64,000 nt of DNA, taken from positions 930,001-994,000 of the forward strand of contig JAZKJV010011598.1 in NCBI GenBank assembly GCA_037367405.1. The letters run 5' to 3'. The position numbers were made by a program, and so were the translations under genes. This DNA comes from Ottelia alismoides. Taxonomy: Eukaryota; Streptophyta; Magnoliopsida; Alismatales; Hydrocharitaceae. How positions within the stretch are numbered: position 1 is the stretch's first letter; each line of letters opens with the position of its first letter. This document shows, in pieces, positions 35,827-48,244 of this stretch. The notes below the pieces were generated by a model, which saw nothing but the letters and a program-made list of their open reading frames with translations, ran no database searches and was not told the DNA's origin.

Positions 35827-36960
35827 GTGATCGAGAAGCTAGCTAGATTAAAACATGAACTAAAACCACTTCCGGCATGCCTCAAGTATGCTTTCCTTGT
35901 GGGTGCAGAAAACATGTATCCGGTCATCATCAGCAGCAGACTGACCCCGGAACAAGAATCTCGTCTCCTCGAGGTTTTAGAGAAAAACTGCAAGGCACTT
36001 GGTTGGCATGTTTCAGATCTCCGTGGGATAAATCCTACTCTGTGCTCACACCACATCTACTTGGAACAAGATGCCAAGCCATCCTGTGAGTTTCAAAGAA
36101 GACTGAACCCGAATCTGAGGGACGTCGTCATGAAGGAAATCACGAAGTGGTGTGACACGGGCTTCATTTATCCCATCTCTGACTCCAAATGGGTGAGTCC
36201 ACTGCACGTCGTTCTGAAGAAATCATGGCTCAATGTGGTTACAAATCACATAGGAGAGGAGATATCTACTCGAGTACCAACATCCTGACGTGCATGTTTT
36301 GACTACCACCACCTCAATGCTGCAACCAAGAAGGACTACTTCTCCTTGCCATTTTTTGATCAAATTCTGGAAAGATTGGATGGTAAGGAGTTTTTTTTTG
36401 CTTTTTAGATGGGTACTCCGTGTACAACCAAGTGGCAATCGCTCCTGAAGACCAAGAGAAAACCAACTTCACTTGCCCATTCGGTACTTATGCTTTCAGG
36501 AGAATGCCATTTAGACTAGGCAACACACCAATGACATTCCAGAGATGCATGCTCGCAGTCTTCACCGAGATGGTAGGCAGTTTTCTCGAAGTGTTTATGG
36601 ATGACTTCTCCGTCTATGGTAACAGCTTCGATTCTTGTCTCGAGCACCTGGACAGAGTACTTTAGAAATGCCATGAAGTTAATCTAGTATTATCATGGGA
36701 AAAGAGCCACTTCATGGTCACAGAAGGGATTGTGTTGGGTCACGTCATTTCTAAACGTGACGTGGAAGTCGACCCGACAAAAGTGGATGTGAATGTCAAT
36801 CTAGTGCCACCTCAGTCAATCAAGAATGTGAGGACATTTCTGGGGCATGTGTGATTCTACAGAAGATTCACCCGTGATTTCATCCGCATCGCCCGACCTC
36901 TGAGAGAATTATTGTGCAAGGAGATGGAATTCAATGTTGATTAGCAAGTTCTTTCACTCA
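35827..36960 (+). pseudogene. E1 reverse transcriptase
   Basis: Copies element RNA into DNA. The N-terminal part is open to 36288 (LKYAFLVGAENMYPVII, FQRRLNPNLRDVV, FIYPISDSKWVSPLHVV). A stop at 36286 and a T-rich frameshift at 36390-36415 follow. The frame resumes with YNQVAIAPEDQEKTNFTCPF, FRRMPF and the catalytic box EVFMDDFSVYG (FMDD, as usual in Athila; 36590-36620). A stop follows at 36663, then the conserved SHFMVTEGIVLGHVIS and FLGH segments with further stops. Confidence 0.87.
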
Positions 36961-37480
36961 ATATGTTGGAGGAGCTAATTACTCAAGCTCCAGTCATGCA
37001 ACCACCAAATTGGTCTCTTCCTTTTGAGATCACGATGAATGCATTAGAGTTTGCAGTTGGGGATGTTCTAGGACAGAGGAAAGACAAGGTGCCCTATGCC
37101 ATTCATTATGCCAGCAAAACATTGGATAAAGCTAGAGAAACTACACCATGACAGAGAAAGAATTGCTGGCCATGGTATTTGCTAGTGAGAAGTTTAGATC
37201 CTATCTCCTTGGATCAAAAGTCACAATCTACATTGACCACTCTACTATCAGATATTTATAGGAGAAGAAGGATGCCAAGCCCAAAATAATCAGATGGATC
37301 CTTCTCCTCCAGGAGTTCGATTTGGAAAGCAAGGACATGGCTATAATTCAGAATGTAGTAGCAGACCATCTCTCCAGAATTAAGCACCAAGAGACTCTAC
37401 TGAGCAATGCAGCCATCGCAGACACCTTTCTTGACGAGTCAATTCTGGACGTGGATTCACTCCCTTGATATGATGATATT
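36961..37480 (+). pseudogene. E1 RNase H
   Basis: RNase H removes the RNA strand during reverse transcription. Visible are LPFEITMNALEFAVG, where the first catalytic Asp of the TDAS-type motif is replaced by Asn, then VPYAIHYASKTLD, and after a frameshift near 37150 ELLAM and IDHSTI, then IIRWILLLQEFDLE. Several stops. The order RT, RNase H, integrase is normal for the lineage. Confidence 0.82.
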
Positions 37481-38640
37481 GTCAACTACCTCGTCTCTGG
37501 AGTAGTTCCACATGAATGGATGAAGATTCAGAAAGATAAATTCTTGTCAACGATCCATTTCTACCAATGGGAAGATCCTCTCTTACTTAGGGAAAGATCA
37601 TATTGTATTTGGCGCAGGTGCATTCCCCAAGTGGAGCAGCATAGTGTCCTCGAGCATTGTCACTCACTCGAATCTGGTAGACACCACTCTGGAGACAGAA
37701 CGACATTGAAAGTATTGCAGTGTGGTCTCTGGTGGCCTACAATATTGAAGGATGTGACAACATTTGTCAAACGATGCACTGACTGTCAACGATTGAAAGG
37801 AATCCTTACAACTAAAGATTCAATGACCTGAAGATCATTCATATCGCAGATGTATTCGATGCTTGGGGCGTTGACTTCACATGATCCTTTCTTAATAGTT
37901 AGAGATACGAGCACATCCTTCTTGCCGTTAATTATGTGAGTCACCGGGGCTCTCCCCGCTCGAGCAGTAGACAACCGTACAGTGTGCGCTTTCTGAAAGA
38001 AAATATCATCTCGCAACTCGGGATTCCAAAGATACTGATATCAGATGGGGGTAGTCACTTCATCAACGGAGAGGTGAAGAAACTAATGAAGGAGTACGAC
38101 ATCGAGCACCGAGTCGCATCTCCTTACCATCCTCAGACCAATGGTATGGCATAATTATCTAACAGATCAATCTAGATGATACTTTAGAAGCTTGTCAAGC
38201 TAAACAGGAAAAATTGGTCCCAACTTTTGGACTCAGTCCTTTGGGCATACCAAACCGCTTACAAGTCTTCTTGGGCATGTCACCCTATCGCCTTGCGTAT
38301 GGAAAGCCATGCCACCTGCCCGTGGAACTGATTCATAAATCATTGTAGGTAGTTAATATTTGTAATTTGGACTCACAACAATGTGGTCAGAAAAGGAAAG
38401 ACGATCTGAACATGCTCCTGGAATTCAGAGACTATGCATATGATAACACGTACAAGGACAAGGTTAAATACTGGCATGACTGGCACATCAGACGAAAGAC
38501 CTTCGAGACTGGACAGAAAGTGTGGTTGTTCAATGCTAAATTGGAAATCTTCCCCGGCAAATTAAAGAGCAAATGGATAGGGACATTCAGAGTTCAAGAA
38601 GTGCGTGACAACAGAATTATTGTGATATCATAATTGTCTC
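37481..38640 (+). pseudogene. E1 integrase
   Basis: Inserts element DNA into the genome. Zinc-finger half: LEHCHSLESGRHHS and CTDCQRLKG (37640-37800). Catalytic core: AWGVDF, then ILISDGGSHF with the second Asp intact (about 38030-38060), then HPQTNGMA followed by a TAA exactly where the catalytic Glu codon is expected (38152). C-terminal part: PYRLAYGKPCHLPVEL-like sequence (about 38280-38330), KVKYWHDWHIRRKTF, VWLFNAKLEIFPGKLKSKW (to 38633). Several further stops and frame changes; dead. Confidence 0.87.
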
Positions 38641-38896
38641 TCGACGCACAACCATTTGTCATCAACGACCAACTTTTGGAGCCATACCTTGAACATGACA
38701 CTTTCCTGGACGTTGTTGATTCTATCCAAGTACTTTGCCTTGAATACACATCCACAATAGTAGCATCATCACAAGATTCAGATAATGCCAGTCAAAAACA
38801 CTTCCATTATGTTTTCATCTTTTCATCTTTTCTTCTTTTTGTTTTCAGTTTTCGTTATTATATATATTTGTGTACCACCCCTTTTTGTCAATCTTT

Positions 38897-39260
38897 TATA
38901 CTTAGGACGTATTTTGTCCTATGTATAGGGGGGTGTACATCCCAATTTCGTTCATTCTTTTATCCTCTCCACTGTCTCCTCTTCTTGCCTATACTTAGGG
39001 ATATCTTACCCTAAGTATAGGGGGAGACATTCCTAGTACGATTCATTCATTCCCACCCTTGACCCTCCTTGCTTTGTGTACAATCTGTTATACTTAGGAT
39101 TATTCGATCCTAAGTATGGGGGGATGGTCGACTTCTCATTCATGTATTCATTCCCTCATTCGTTATTCTTTAGACTTTTCTATACTCAGTACGAGTTATG
39201 TCTTCTCTTTTTCTCTCCGATCTATGAGGATATAGCTCAGGCCAAGTATAGAGGGGTCGT
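38897..39260 (+). repeat. E1 3' UTR array of polypurine-tract-like stem-loops
   Basis: Four modules. TATACTTAGGAC/GTCCTATGTATA + GGGGGG (38897-38933). TATACTTAGGG/CCCTAAGTATA + GGGGG (38990-39024; perfect 11-bp stem, 8-nt loop). ATACTTAGGAT/ATCCTAAGTAT + GGGGGG (39090-39123; perfect). A longer, weaker one, CTATACTCAGTACGAG...GCTCAGGCCAAGTATAGAGGGG (39180-39257). The stem extensions differ from module to module but remain paired. Confidence 0.82.
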
Positions 39261-41722
39261 ATATACTGCATATATACTTTAACCATAACTCGTACTTTCG
39301 TATTTCTAATAATAATTATGGCTAAATGACTTTATAAAACAATACATATTCCGTTAAATTCATTAAAATCACATAATAAAAATATGCATATTATTCCTTA
39401 AATTTTTGTGCATACTGTTTAATAAATCATGAGAAAATACTTTAGCAAAATATTTGAAAAATAAATTGAAAATCCTTTTGAAAAATCTTTTGAAGGTTGT
39501 TTGTAAAATATTTTGTAAAATATTTTCAACCTTTGTAAAAATATTTTGTTTGTAAAATTTCTTTTATTTTTGTGAAATAAAAATGTTTGAAAAATGATTT
39601 GCAAATGGTTTGAAAAATGGCTGCAAAAATATTTTGAAAAATCTGTATATAGTGTTTGAAGAACCTTTGCAAAATGATTTTCAAATGTGTGTAAATGTTT
39701 GTAAAGATTGATTATAAAAACTATTTTGGACTATGGTTTTCAAAATTGTTTGTAAAATAATTTTCAAATAATTTTGAGGAATATATACATCATACTGAAA
39801 TTCTTTATAAAAATGATCATTTATCCCTTGTAAATCCTCAAAAACCCAATCCTTGTAAATATAAGAGGCATCCCTGTGTAAAGAATTGTACCTATTTTTA
39901 TCCAAAATCTTTTGTTTTCAAAAAAATCCCCAAAAATGGCAAAATATATTTGAAAATACCAAAAAATTGCATTTGCATCATCTTTTTCAAAATCCATAAA
40001 AAGTTCAAAAGTTTGAAGTTGCATCACAAAAATATTTTTTGCTTAGTGTAGCATTTGCATAGCGTTCGCATTTTTCGGATCGAGTTTGAGAGCTGAACGA
40101 GTCTAAGTAAAATCTGAAGATTGGAGCTTGGTTGGACCTTAAATTTACTTAATAACATGAATCTTATAGGAGCTGGAATTGAGGTGCTTCAGGTCTAGTT
40201 GACTTAATTCTTTGAGAATTACGAGAGACTCGACTCAATGGATTATTGATTGCCTAAGTAGAGTATTTCAGAGCACACACACGGCTCTTGTTGATAATGA
40301 CCTAACTTGGACACCTGCACCATTCTCTTGGCTCAACTCAGTTGGAGTGGTGAAGGGATTGGATTTGCCGGTATGAGACACACACAAGTGGAAACATTTG
40401 TCCTCGTCTAGGGAGGGAAGTGCACCCGAACCCGTCCAGTAGTAGAGAACAAGGATGCAAAAAACGGTCTAAGCGGCCTTTTAAACGGCCTTTTAAACGT
40501 ATGCAGTGCCTGACCGCATTGTTTAACCAAAAGCAGCCCATAAACGGTCAGGCCGCATAAACGGCCTTAAGCGGTCTTATGCGGCCTTTTAAGCGGTCTG
40601 AAACATCCCTTTAAGAACACGGATCTACTTTTTTCAAAGGATCACCATTATCCATGACTTTTTGGATTCATGCTATGAATTGTAATTGTTTATCTTGTCT
40701 ATTTTGACATTTAGATGAAACATTTCCTTGAATTTGACAATATTTGATATATATTGTGAATATGTGATTATATTTTTCTTATTTATTTATACTTTTTTTT
40801 ATTAATTATATGTATTTAATAATTTTTATTAATTAAAAATGCAAAACCGCATAACCCGTTTAATTTCTGTTTAAACTCCCGCATACCGTTTAATCAGTAA
40901 TCAGTGGCCCTACCGACTGAATACCGCATACCGCTTTTTGCAACCTTGGTAGAGACATATAAAGACATGAGAGTGTGAGTTGCAATAATGCTTCAAAAGA
41001 GAGATAGTCTACTGGCTCAAAAGGAAAAACTCCTTATGTAAATGCTGTTGTGTATAGTATTTTAAAAAAATGCAAAAAGTAAAAACTCCAAAAAAGTAGA
41101 CATGCCTGATTGAAAATAAAATGCCTGCCAGAGTGTACATATTTGTATAGTCAATAAATAAGCATGTGCTTCAAAGTCATGATATGTGAGCCTGCAGCTG
41201 GATGACTTGGCTACACTGAACAAACATCCGAGGATAGATAGCTACACTGGCTACCATCCATTCTTCTCTTTACCCCCTCCTCTTGAGATGGTTGCCACTT
41301 GAACTTAGAAGGGAATACCCCGCTCCTTGAGAAAAGAGTTGCTGGATTGGGGAGTCACTGGGTTGTCATGCTGGAGAAGTCAGTCTCTTTGTCATTTCAG
41401 TTGGGGAGAGCTACTATCACATATACTGTACAAGTAAGATTCATAGTCATAAGGGTTTACTTATGAGTTGAAGTATTCTGACCTGGCTATTGAGGAGACT
41501 TGAGCCGAGTTTAGGGATTCTTGAAGGCCATTGTATTTCAAATCCGATTCCCGATAAGGTTCCACCCGTACTAAAATTACAAAGGTCCGACTTAAACTCC
41601 AAACTTTGATTTTGTGAAGACAAGTTTGAGAATTAGATTTAATCCACTTTCTTTCTTTTTCTTTTCTTTCGTTTTCTTTTTCGCACTTATTGCATAAGTG
41701 TTTGCTAGGGACTAGAAAAGGC
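39261..41722 (+). other. E1 3' untranslated region
   Basis: No coding sequence. It has a TTTGTAAAATATTTTG-type repetitive stretch (39400-39960), sequence homologous to the E2 3' UTR, the MITE M2 (40450-40948), then homologous sequence again (GCTTCAAAAGAGAGATAGTC) up to the polypurine tract. No envelope-like ORF. Confidence 0.75.
40450..40948. mobile_element. M2: hAT-type MITE (499 bp)
   Basis: Left end CAAGGATGCAAAAA and right end TTTTTGCAACCTTG form a 14-bp terminal inverted repeat with one mismatch. Flanks GTAGAGAA and GTAGAGAC match at 7 of 8 positions (8-bp TSD of hAT elements). The left half holds repeated CGGTC/CGGCC...TTTTAAACGG units; the middle is AT-rich. The uninterrupted E2 3' UTR shows the empty site. 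No transposase. Confidence 0.85.
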
Positions 41723-41735
41723 AAGTATAGGGAGG
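41723..41735 (+). other. E1 polypurine tract
   Basis: AAGTATAGGGAGG directly before the 3' LTR head TGATGAATCTCC. Confidence 0.9.
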
Positions 41736-43456
41736 TGATGAATCTCCATTTCATCACCTTTATTCTATCATTTTGGCCATAAAAACCCTAGCTAATGCAT
41801 GCAAATACCCTTAATTTGCATAAATTAACATTCATTCTTTGTTGTATAATTATGTATAAAATAATGTTTTTAATTCCAAAATTATAGAATAAAGAGAAGA
41901 AAAAAAAAGAATAAAATACCAAAGGTATTTTATGACCCCTAAACCCCGAGACCAAATCAAGAATTGAGTTGGTCGACAAGGAATAAAGTTGGGGGGATAA
42001 GGGCCAAAAATACAATAAAAGTCACGTTTATTTATTTTCCAATAATTCATTTTGACACCTATTTTATTCTTTATTATTTATTCATCAAATAAAGAAACTT
42101 ATACATGAAAGTTGTAGATAATAAAGTAACTAAAAATACAAAATTGATTATGTACAAAAATAATACACAATGATCTTTTTATACACAAAATAAAAAGCCA
42201 AAATCTCAACTTCACAGATCCATATCTCTCAAATAAAAACTCAAAATGTATCAAATCACCTCTAATTGTATATAACTTTTATTAAGCTATTTAATGAAGG
42301 TGGTTTCATATTTTTTGGAGTTAAGGTGTGAAAGTTAGGTTTTGGACCCCTATTGTACGACATACCTGAATACACTATTCAATTTATTAAATCTTTATTA
42401 TTTATATAATTTTATAATTTCATAATTTTGTAAATATTAATTATAAATTATGTACAAATTTTAAAATAAAATAAAATCAGAAATAAAACACAAAATAAAA
42501 TAAGTATATGAAATATATAGGTAAAATACCTATGCTAATGCCCATAAATAAATAAAAGGGGAACTATTCTTGAATACTTTTATTCATCTATATTTTTATA
42601 CTCTTGTAAAAATTATTTATATTCTAGAAAAATGTAAAGCTAAAATAATACCAAATAAAATATATTAAAATAAAATAGAAACCAAACTACATAGATAAAA
42701 TACCTGTATTTATACCTACATAATCTATATCTTTACTTATTTAAGTGTATATACTACAACATAAACATATAATAAAAATATATCTATACACCTAAAAATA
42801 AGTTATAAATATATAAAATAATATAATAAAATAATGAAATAAAGTATACAAAAAATAAAATATAAAAAACATATATGAATATACCTATAAATATACCCCT
42901 AAAAAATAACTACGAATAAATAACATCAAAAAAATAAATAAAAATCATAATAAAATACTACATAAAATAATAAATATTTTTTATTTTATAATAAAAATTA
43001 ATACAATCATTTAATATATTCATTTCTATTATTTTAGACTATTTTGTCTTGTAGATGTGGACCAATCACACTGGGCCCTTTGTTGACCGCCAGTCAACTC
43101 TCCCTCCAGGCCTTCTGACTCGTCAGAAGTGTAAACCCCCCATTTTCCTCCCATTTTTCTGCTCGATCCATCGATCAAACGCCCTCGATTCCTTCACAAG
43201 AAATCATCATTGATCCTTCATGATTCACGCTGACCCTTTTGATTTCGTATACATAGCCTCAATTCTTTCCAATCAAGCCATCAATAAAGGTGCCCAACCT
43301 TGTTTATAATTAAGCTCCTCCGTCTACCTCTTCCTCTTTGGTCACTAATCCGATTCTTAGAGTCTTGCATCTTCATATAGAGAGAATCCTCGTGACTGGA
43401 GGAGTTCGCCCGCTGTCTGGATCGTCTCCAGGAGGACGGAGGTACACCATGGCGGC
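41736..43456 (+). repeat. E1 3' LTR, segment A
   Basis: Collinear with 16964-18690 of the 5' LTR, including the U3 sequence GGTGGTTTCATATTTTTTGGA and the TATA position (TATAATTA, 43305-43312). It breaks off at ATGGCGGC, one copy of the TSD of MITE M3. Confidence 0.9.
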
Positions 43457-43706
43457 TAAGGATGCAAACAGACAGATACGGATATAGGTATTACCATATT
43501 CTTATCCGTTTTTGAATATGAATACGGATTCGAATACAGATATTGACGAACAGTAAAACTATCTTACTATATCCTTAAAAAATGGATACAGATGTAAAAT
43601 AGATATTGATCACATATGAGTAATGTTAGAAATACTCTATAGAATCGACTTAAATATATATGAATTAAATGGAAAACACATGATATAAATTTACTAAATG
43701 TGTTTG

Positions 43707-46678
43707 TGATGAGTCGCTAGATACGTGTTTTAATTCGGGCATGTTGTAGTATGTGTACTTAGCGAATCAGTCAGAACTGAGAGAAGATCTCCGTGAAGAG
43801 GGTCTCGGCTTAATTTATATCCCGGGCAAGTTCGGGGTCGAACACAGGGAGGAAAAGGAACAACTTCGGGTTTAATTCAAAAATTTAGATCTCGATTTCC
43901 AAATGCGGTATTTTTTTATTTTTTTATGCAAAAACAAATGAAACAACACAACACAGATGAATTAAGAAACCAAGAAAGCAAACAACTAGGCTAAATTAAT
44001 TTTAATGTCAAATCAGTTCAATTTAGCCAAATTATTATTTTTCCTACAATCCTAATCCAGTGATGCATGCAAAACATTTTTTTTAGAATTTTTAGGAATT
44101 AAAATGCAACAAGTAAAAATGCACACTTTTTATGAGTTTTTTTTTGCAATTTTTCACATAAACAGTAAGAAAAAATCATGAAAAATTTACTGGAATGAAA
44201 ACATGATGCAAGAAGCTATAGTAACAGTTTTGGAATTTTTTGATAACATATGAATTTTTTAGTGAAAACAGAGTGACAATGAGTAATTAATTCCTAATAA
44301 ATCCACAATTGCAAATTAATCAGAGTGTAAATATCTCAAAAAGATATTATATTCTCAATTCAGGAGAGTTGAAATTTTATGAAAAGGATGTATGTGGATT
44401 TAATTAAAAATCAAATACAAAAATCACTCTACGATTTATTTCAGGCACAAGACAACTCCACTTTTGATGAAATTTGGATAGTAAATTAATCACATATCAA
44501 GGCATCATGTATAGTTTTTGTGGAAGTTTTAGAGCAACTATGTTTTCTATGTGAATTTAATAGCACAGAATGGGTAAAATATGCAGAAGTTCAGTTAGAA
44601 GATTTTAATTAATTACCCAAATACCATAAAAATATAAATAAATATCCAACGTGGTAGAGATTTAGTTGCTCAACGTCAAAATATTTTTCATTGAATAAAA
44701 TGATGCAAAGTTGATGTCCAAATTAAGGTATGAACAGAGCGGTAACTGTGCAAATACAGAAAACAAATAAATCAACACAAATATCTACAAGGATTGTTTT
44801 ATAATTATAAAAACTTCAAAAGTAAATAGTGCAATTTTCATGAAATAAAAAATACACAAAAGAAACCTATCTTCTTCTTCCTTCGTGGAGACGCAGGCGG
44901 AGGTGAACCCCAAAAGGGGGGAGAGGGCGGCGAACTGTCGCACGGCTGCGACAGGGTCCGACGGCTGTGACGGCACAGACCGAAGGTCGCGGTCGGCGGC
45001 GAGGCGGGACGGGTGCTGTAGGCATGGCGGGGCCAGGGGGGGAGATAGCATGGCGGCTTGGCAGAGACAGGGAGAGACGAACTGGCAGTTTGGCGGAGAT
45101 GGGGAGCGGCAGCGGGCCGCGGGCTTGGTGCGATGGAGGAGCGGCCGCCCGATGGTGGGGGCGGCGGTGGAGTGGCCGCCGTTAGCGGCTGAACAAGGAG
45201 GGGCGGCGGGCGGAGCCGACTGCCTCCTCCTATTTTTTTTATTTTTTTAAAATTTTTTAATTTTTTTCTTTTTCTACTGTAATAGAAGGAACCTTTTTTT
45301 TGTTTTATTTTTTTTTAATATTTTTTTAATTTTGTTAAATAAGAAATGCAAATGATGTTGGGAAAAAAATGATATGATGATGGTGTTGAAGATGATGTGG
45401 AATAAACAAATGGGAGTATGGGTGGTGATATGTTGTGATAAAAAAATTTCACAAATAACCAGATGATAAAATGAGAAGAAAATTACCTATGATGGAGATG
45501 ATTGCCTATGATGTGCTCACGAGAGCACGGTATTCGCTCTAATCATTGGGGAGCGATGAGCTCGAGCAGCGTGCGGCTGCGGCTGCGATGTTGGCCAAGA
45601 AAACCAATGGATCTCACAGGAGAGAGGGCTGTCATCGCTCGACCGCGGTTGTGTCACTGTCACCGATTCAACTCTGGGAACTAGGCTCTCCTCACATAAA
45701 GATGGATCAAGTGCAAATTGAAGAGGATGTGATGTATAAAAAAAGGATGAAATGAGAGGTTATTAAAGTGGTGGGAGGTTATGTTATTAATGGAGTTGGA
45801 TAGGAGGTTTAAAAAATGGTGGGGTTGAATGGAGGTTGGTGGTAGAATAGAGTTGAATGGTGGTTATTGTAGAGAATAAAAATAAATAAAAGAAAATAGA
45901 AATAAAGTAGGCTACTTTTAATACAACAAAAAATATAAAGAAGGAAAAAATAGTGGAGAATTTACAAAGGAATACGTACATGTATATTTTTTTTGCTTTT
46001 CTAATATATATTTTTTTTCTTTTTAATAAGAGATATTTACAACAGAAAAATACAATAAAATACTATAATTAAAATACAATAAAACGATGATTTTTTTGAT
46101 TTTTAAGTAATCAGGAAAGATAAGATAAAAAATGAGGAAAGAATGAATATATACATAATATACAATGTACATATAGGTCCCAAAACCAACTTCTGCAAAC
46201 GAGCTCCGATTTTAATGAAACTACTTCCGTTGGACAGATAATTTTCTAAATTGAACTTTAAAAGTGTTTGGTGAATTCGGAGTTCATACGGAGCGGGAAT
46301 TTGGCTTGGAAGTTGGACTATACGGCTTTTTCTTTTTGGGATATAGGAGAATTTATTTGAGGTAAAATTTGTTTTGTATTTTTGTATTTTTATGTATATT
46401 TTTATGAACAAGATAGAGAAAAAATTAGCCAAAAAGGAGTTGAAATAAAATTATTAAAAATCCATGAAGTTTTGAGCTATTTACAGGTGAAAAACTCCTC
46501 TAATTTTGCGACTTTTTATTGTTATTTTATTTTGTACAATATAATCTATACTAATTAATGTGTTTTATTTACAAGAGTCTTTTTATTAATTTATTGATTT
46601 TATATACATTTATTTAAGATTTTACTTGGGGATTTTGCTAAGATCAAGATATTGAGATGATGAAACGCGGATTCATCA
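43707..46678 (-). repeat. E3 3' LTR (2972 bp)
   Basis: Plus-strand reading TGATGAGTCGC to GGATTCATCA; the sense strand starts TGATGAATCCGCG after the polypurine tract. The central 360 bases (44885-45245) are strongly GC-rich with G-runs in an AT-rich surround. The 121-codon ORF there is a composition effect. The U3 side (45750-46678) is homologous to the 5' remnant. Confidence 0.88.
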
Positions 46679-46692
46679 CCCCCTATACTTAA
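46679..46692 (-). other. E3 polypurine tract
   Basis: The reverse complement reads TTAAGTATAGGGGG, directly before the 3' LTR head. Confidence 0.9.
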
Positions 46693-48242
46693 ACTTTGCT
46701 AGTCCTCGAGCAAATAAAGAATGAATAAGTTGAAATATCCCCTGACTGTGCATGTGAATACAAGACTTGATCCGTTCAAGAACTCTCGGTTTTAGAGATC
46801 CTAAAATTCTAAGCTGAACCAAGCTCTAGTTAAAAGGTATCCAATTTCCCTAATCATCAGTCTCTCTTTGTATACATATATAGTAGGGATATGACTTAAG
46901 TGTGGACTGCAGTTACAAGAGTAGAGTCGCAACGTCACCCAAGGTTCCAGTCCAAGAGACTCTCCTAAGAACCCAATCCTCAACACTAAGGAATAAACCA
47001 TTTCTTGCATCCAATCCACCGTCTCTTTAGTTGTCAGACCTGAAAGTGTAGATGGAAGGCCAGTTGATGGAGGGCATAGGATTGTGTCATTTCTTCTGTC
47101 CCTCTCATTGGAATAAGGATCCTCTCGAGTGCCTTATTAACTCAATGCATTTTTTTTGGTGTTGATCAATGCGTCCGTCAAGAGAAGTTGGAGTCGTCTG
47201 CACTTGTTTTCCTGGGAGTACATCAGGGTGTGCCTTTTTTGAGTACCTATTGTACCTTCTACACCCATACTTGTAGCATTTACGATGCAGAGCTCTTTTT
47301 TGGTGCAAGCACAACTCCTGGTCCTAATAGTGGTGGTCCAAGTGGACACTTTGAAATGGTTGGGAGCGCTCGCCTTTGGTAGGAGCTCTTTGGTATTTGA
47401 CTTTGTGGAATGAGAGCTTTTCTTTGACATTTCATTGCTTTGTAATATTTTTGGCTAGCTCCACTGCTTTTACCAAGAGTTGGCGCACACTGATCAACAT
47501 TTTTTATTTTATCACACCCTGGCACATAGATAAATATCAAGAGATAGTACAAGAACCATGTTCTCATACTGGCTAAAGGTGCTGACACTCAGGTTTCATG
47601 AAGCCTTCATCAATTTTATCCCATCCTCGAGTATCATCAAATCAGGTCCAAACTCAAATCCCTCATCCCAGTTCCTAAAGTGAAATCTCAACTCATCTCA
47701 TCATAACTGCAGTCGTGTATGTGAGGTGATGATCATATTATTAAGGTAGAGACTAAGCATGCAATATAGCACACAAATCTTTCAAACTAGGGAAATGTGA
47801 ATAATTAAGTCAAGGACCCTAATGACTAAGGCTGGTTAACTCAAAATCTCAAGAGCTCATAAACCAAGTGTTCCTGATCATCACTAGTCTTATGTGAAAT
47901 TGTAAGTGTTAGAGGTTAAACTAACCCATTAGTTAGTTTTTTTATATATGTTTTTGTTTTTGTTGTTTTGTTTTTGTTTTTGTTTTTTTTAAAAGGAAAG
48001 GAAGAAAGAAAGATGTTTTTTTCAGAAGTTTTTTTTCTTTTTTTCTTCTTTTTTCGAAAACACATACTATTTTTTATTAACAAAGAAAGAAAAGAGAGAG
48101 TTTTTTGTTTTCTTTGAAAAAAGTTTTTTTAAAGCAATAAAAGTTTTTTTTACCAATTTTACCCATCCCGTAATTATTGTATAATATATACAAAAATACG
48201 TGAAAGTACAAGCTATGGGTAAAGTATATGTAATATAATACA
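46693..48242 (-). other. E3 3' untranslated region
   Basis: Homologous in outline to the 3' UTRs of E1 and E2. Overlapping minus-strand frames of 70-100 codons at 47105-47588 (one with Cys and His residues) resemble no family I know, and I do not call them genes. Homopolymer T-rich sequence lies at 47940-48130. Confidence 0.65.
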
Positions 48243-48244
48243 CA

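Noticed and set aside
40470..40610. Repeated AAACGGCCTTTT / AAGCGGTC units, considered as a CRISPR-like or satellite array
   Set aside because: Units are short, irregular, in a plant context and inside the terminal part of a hAT MITE.
44885..45250. 121-codon Arg/Gly/Ala-rich ORF
   Set aside because: Composition effect of the GC island in the E3 LTR; the 5' LTR remnant does not keep the frame.
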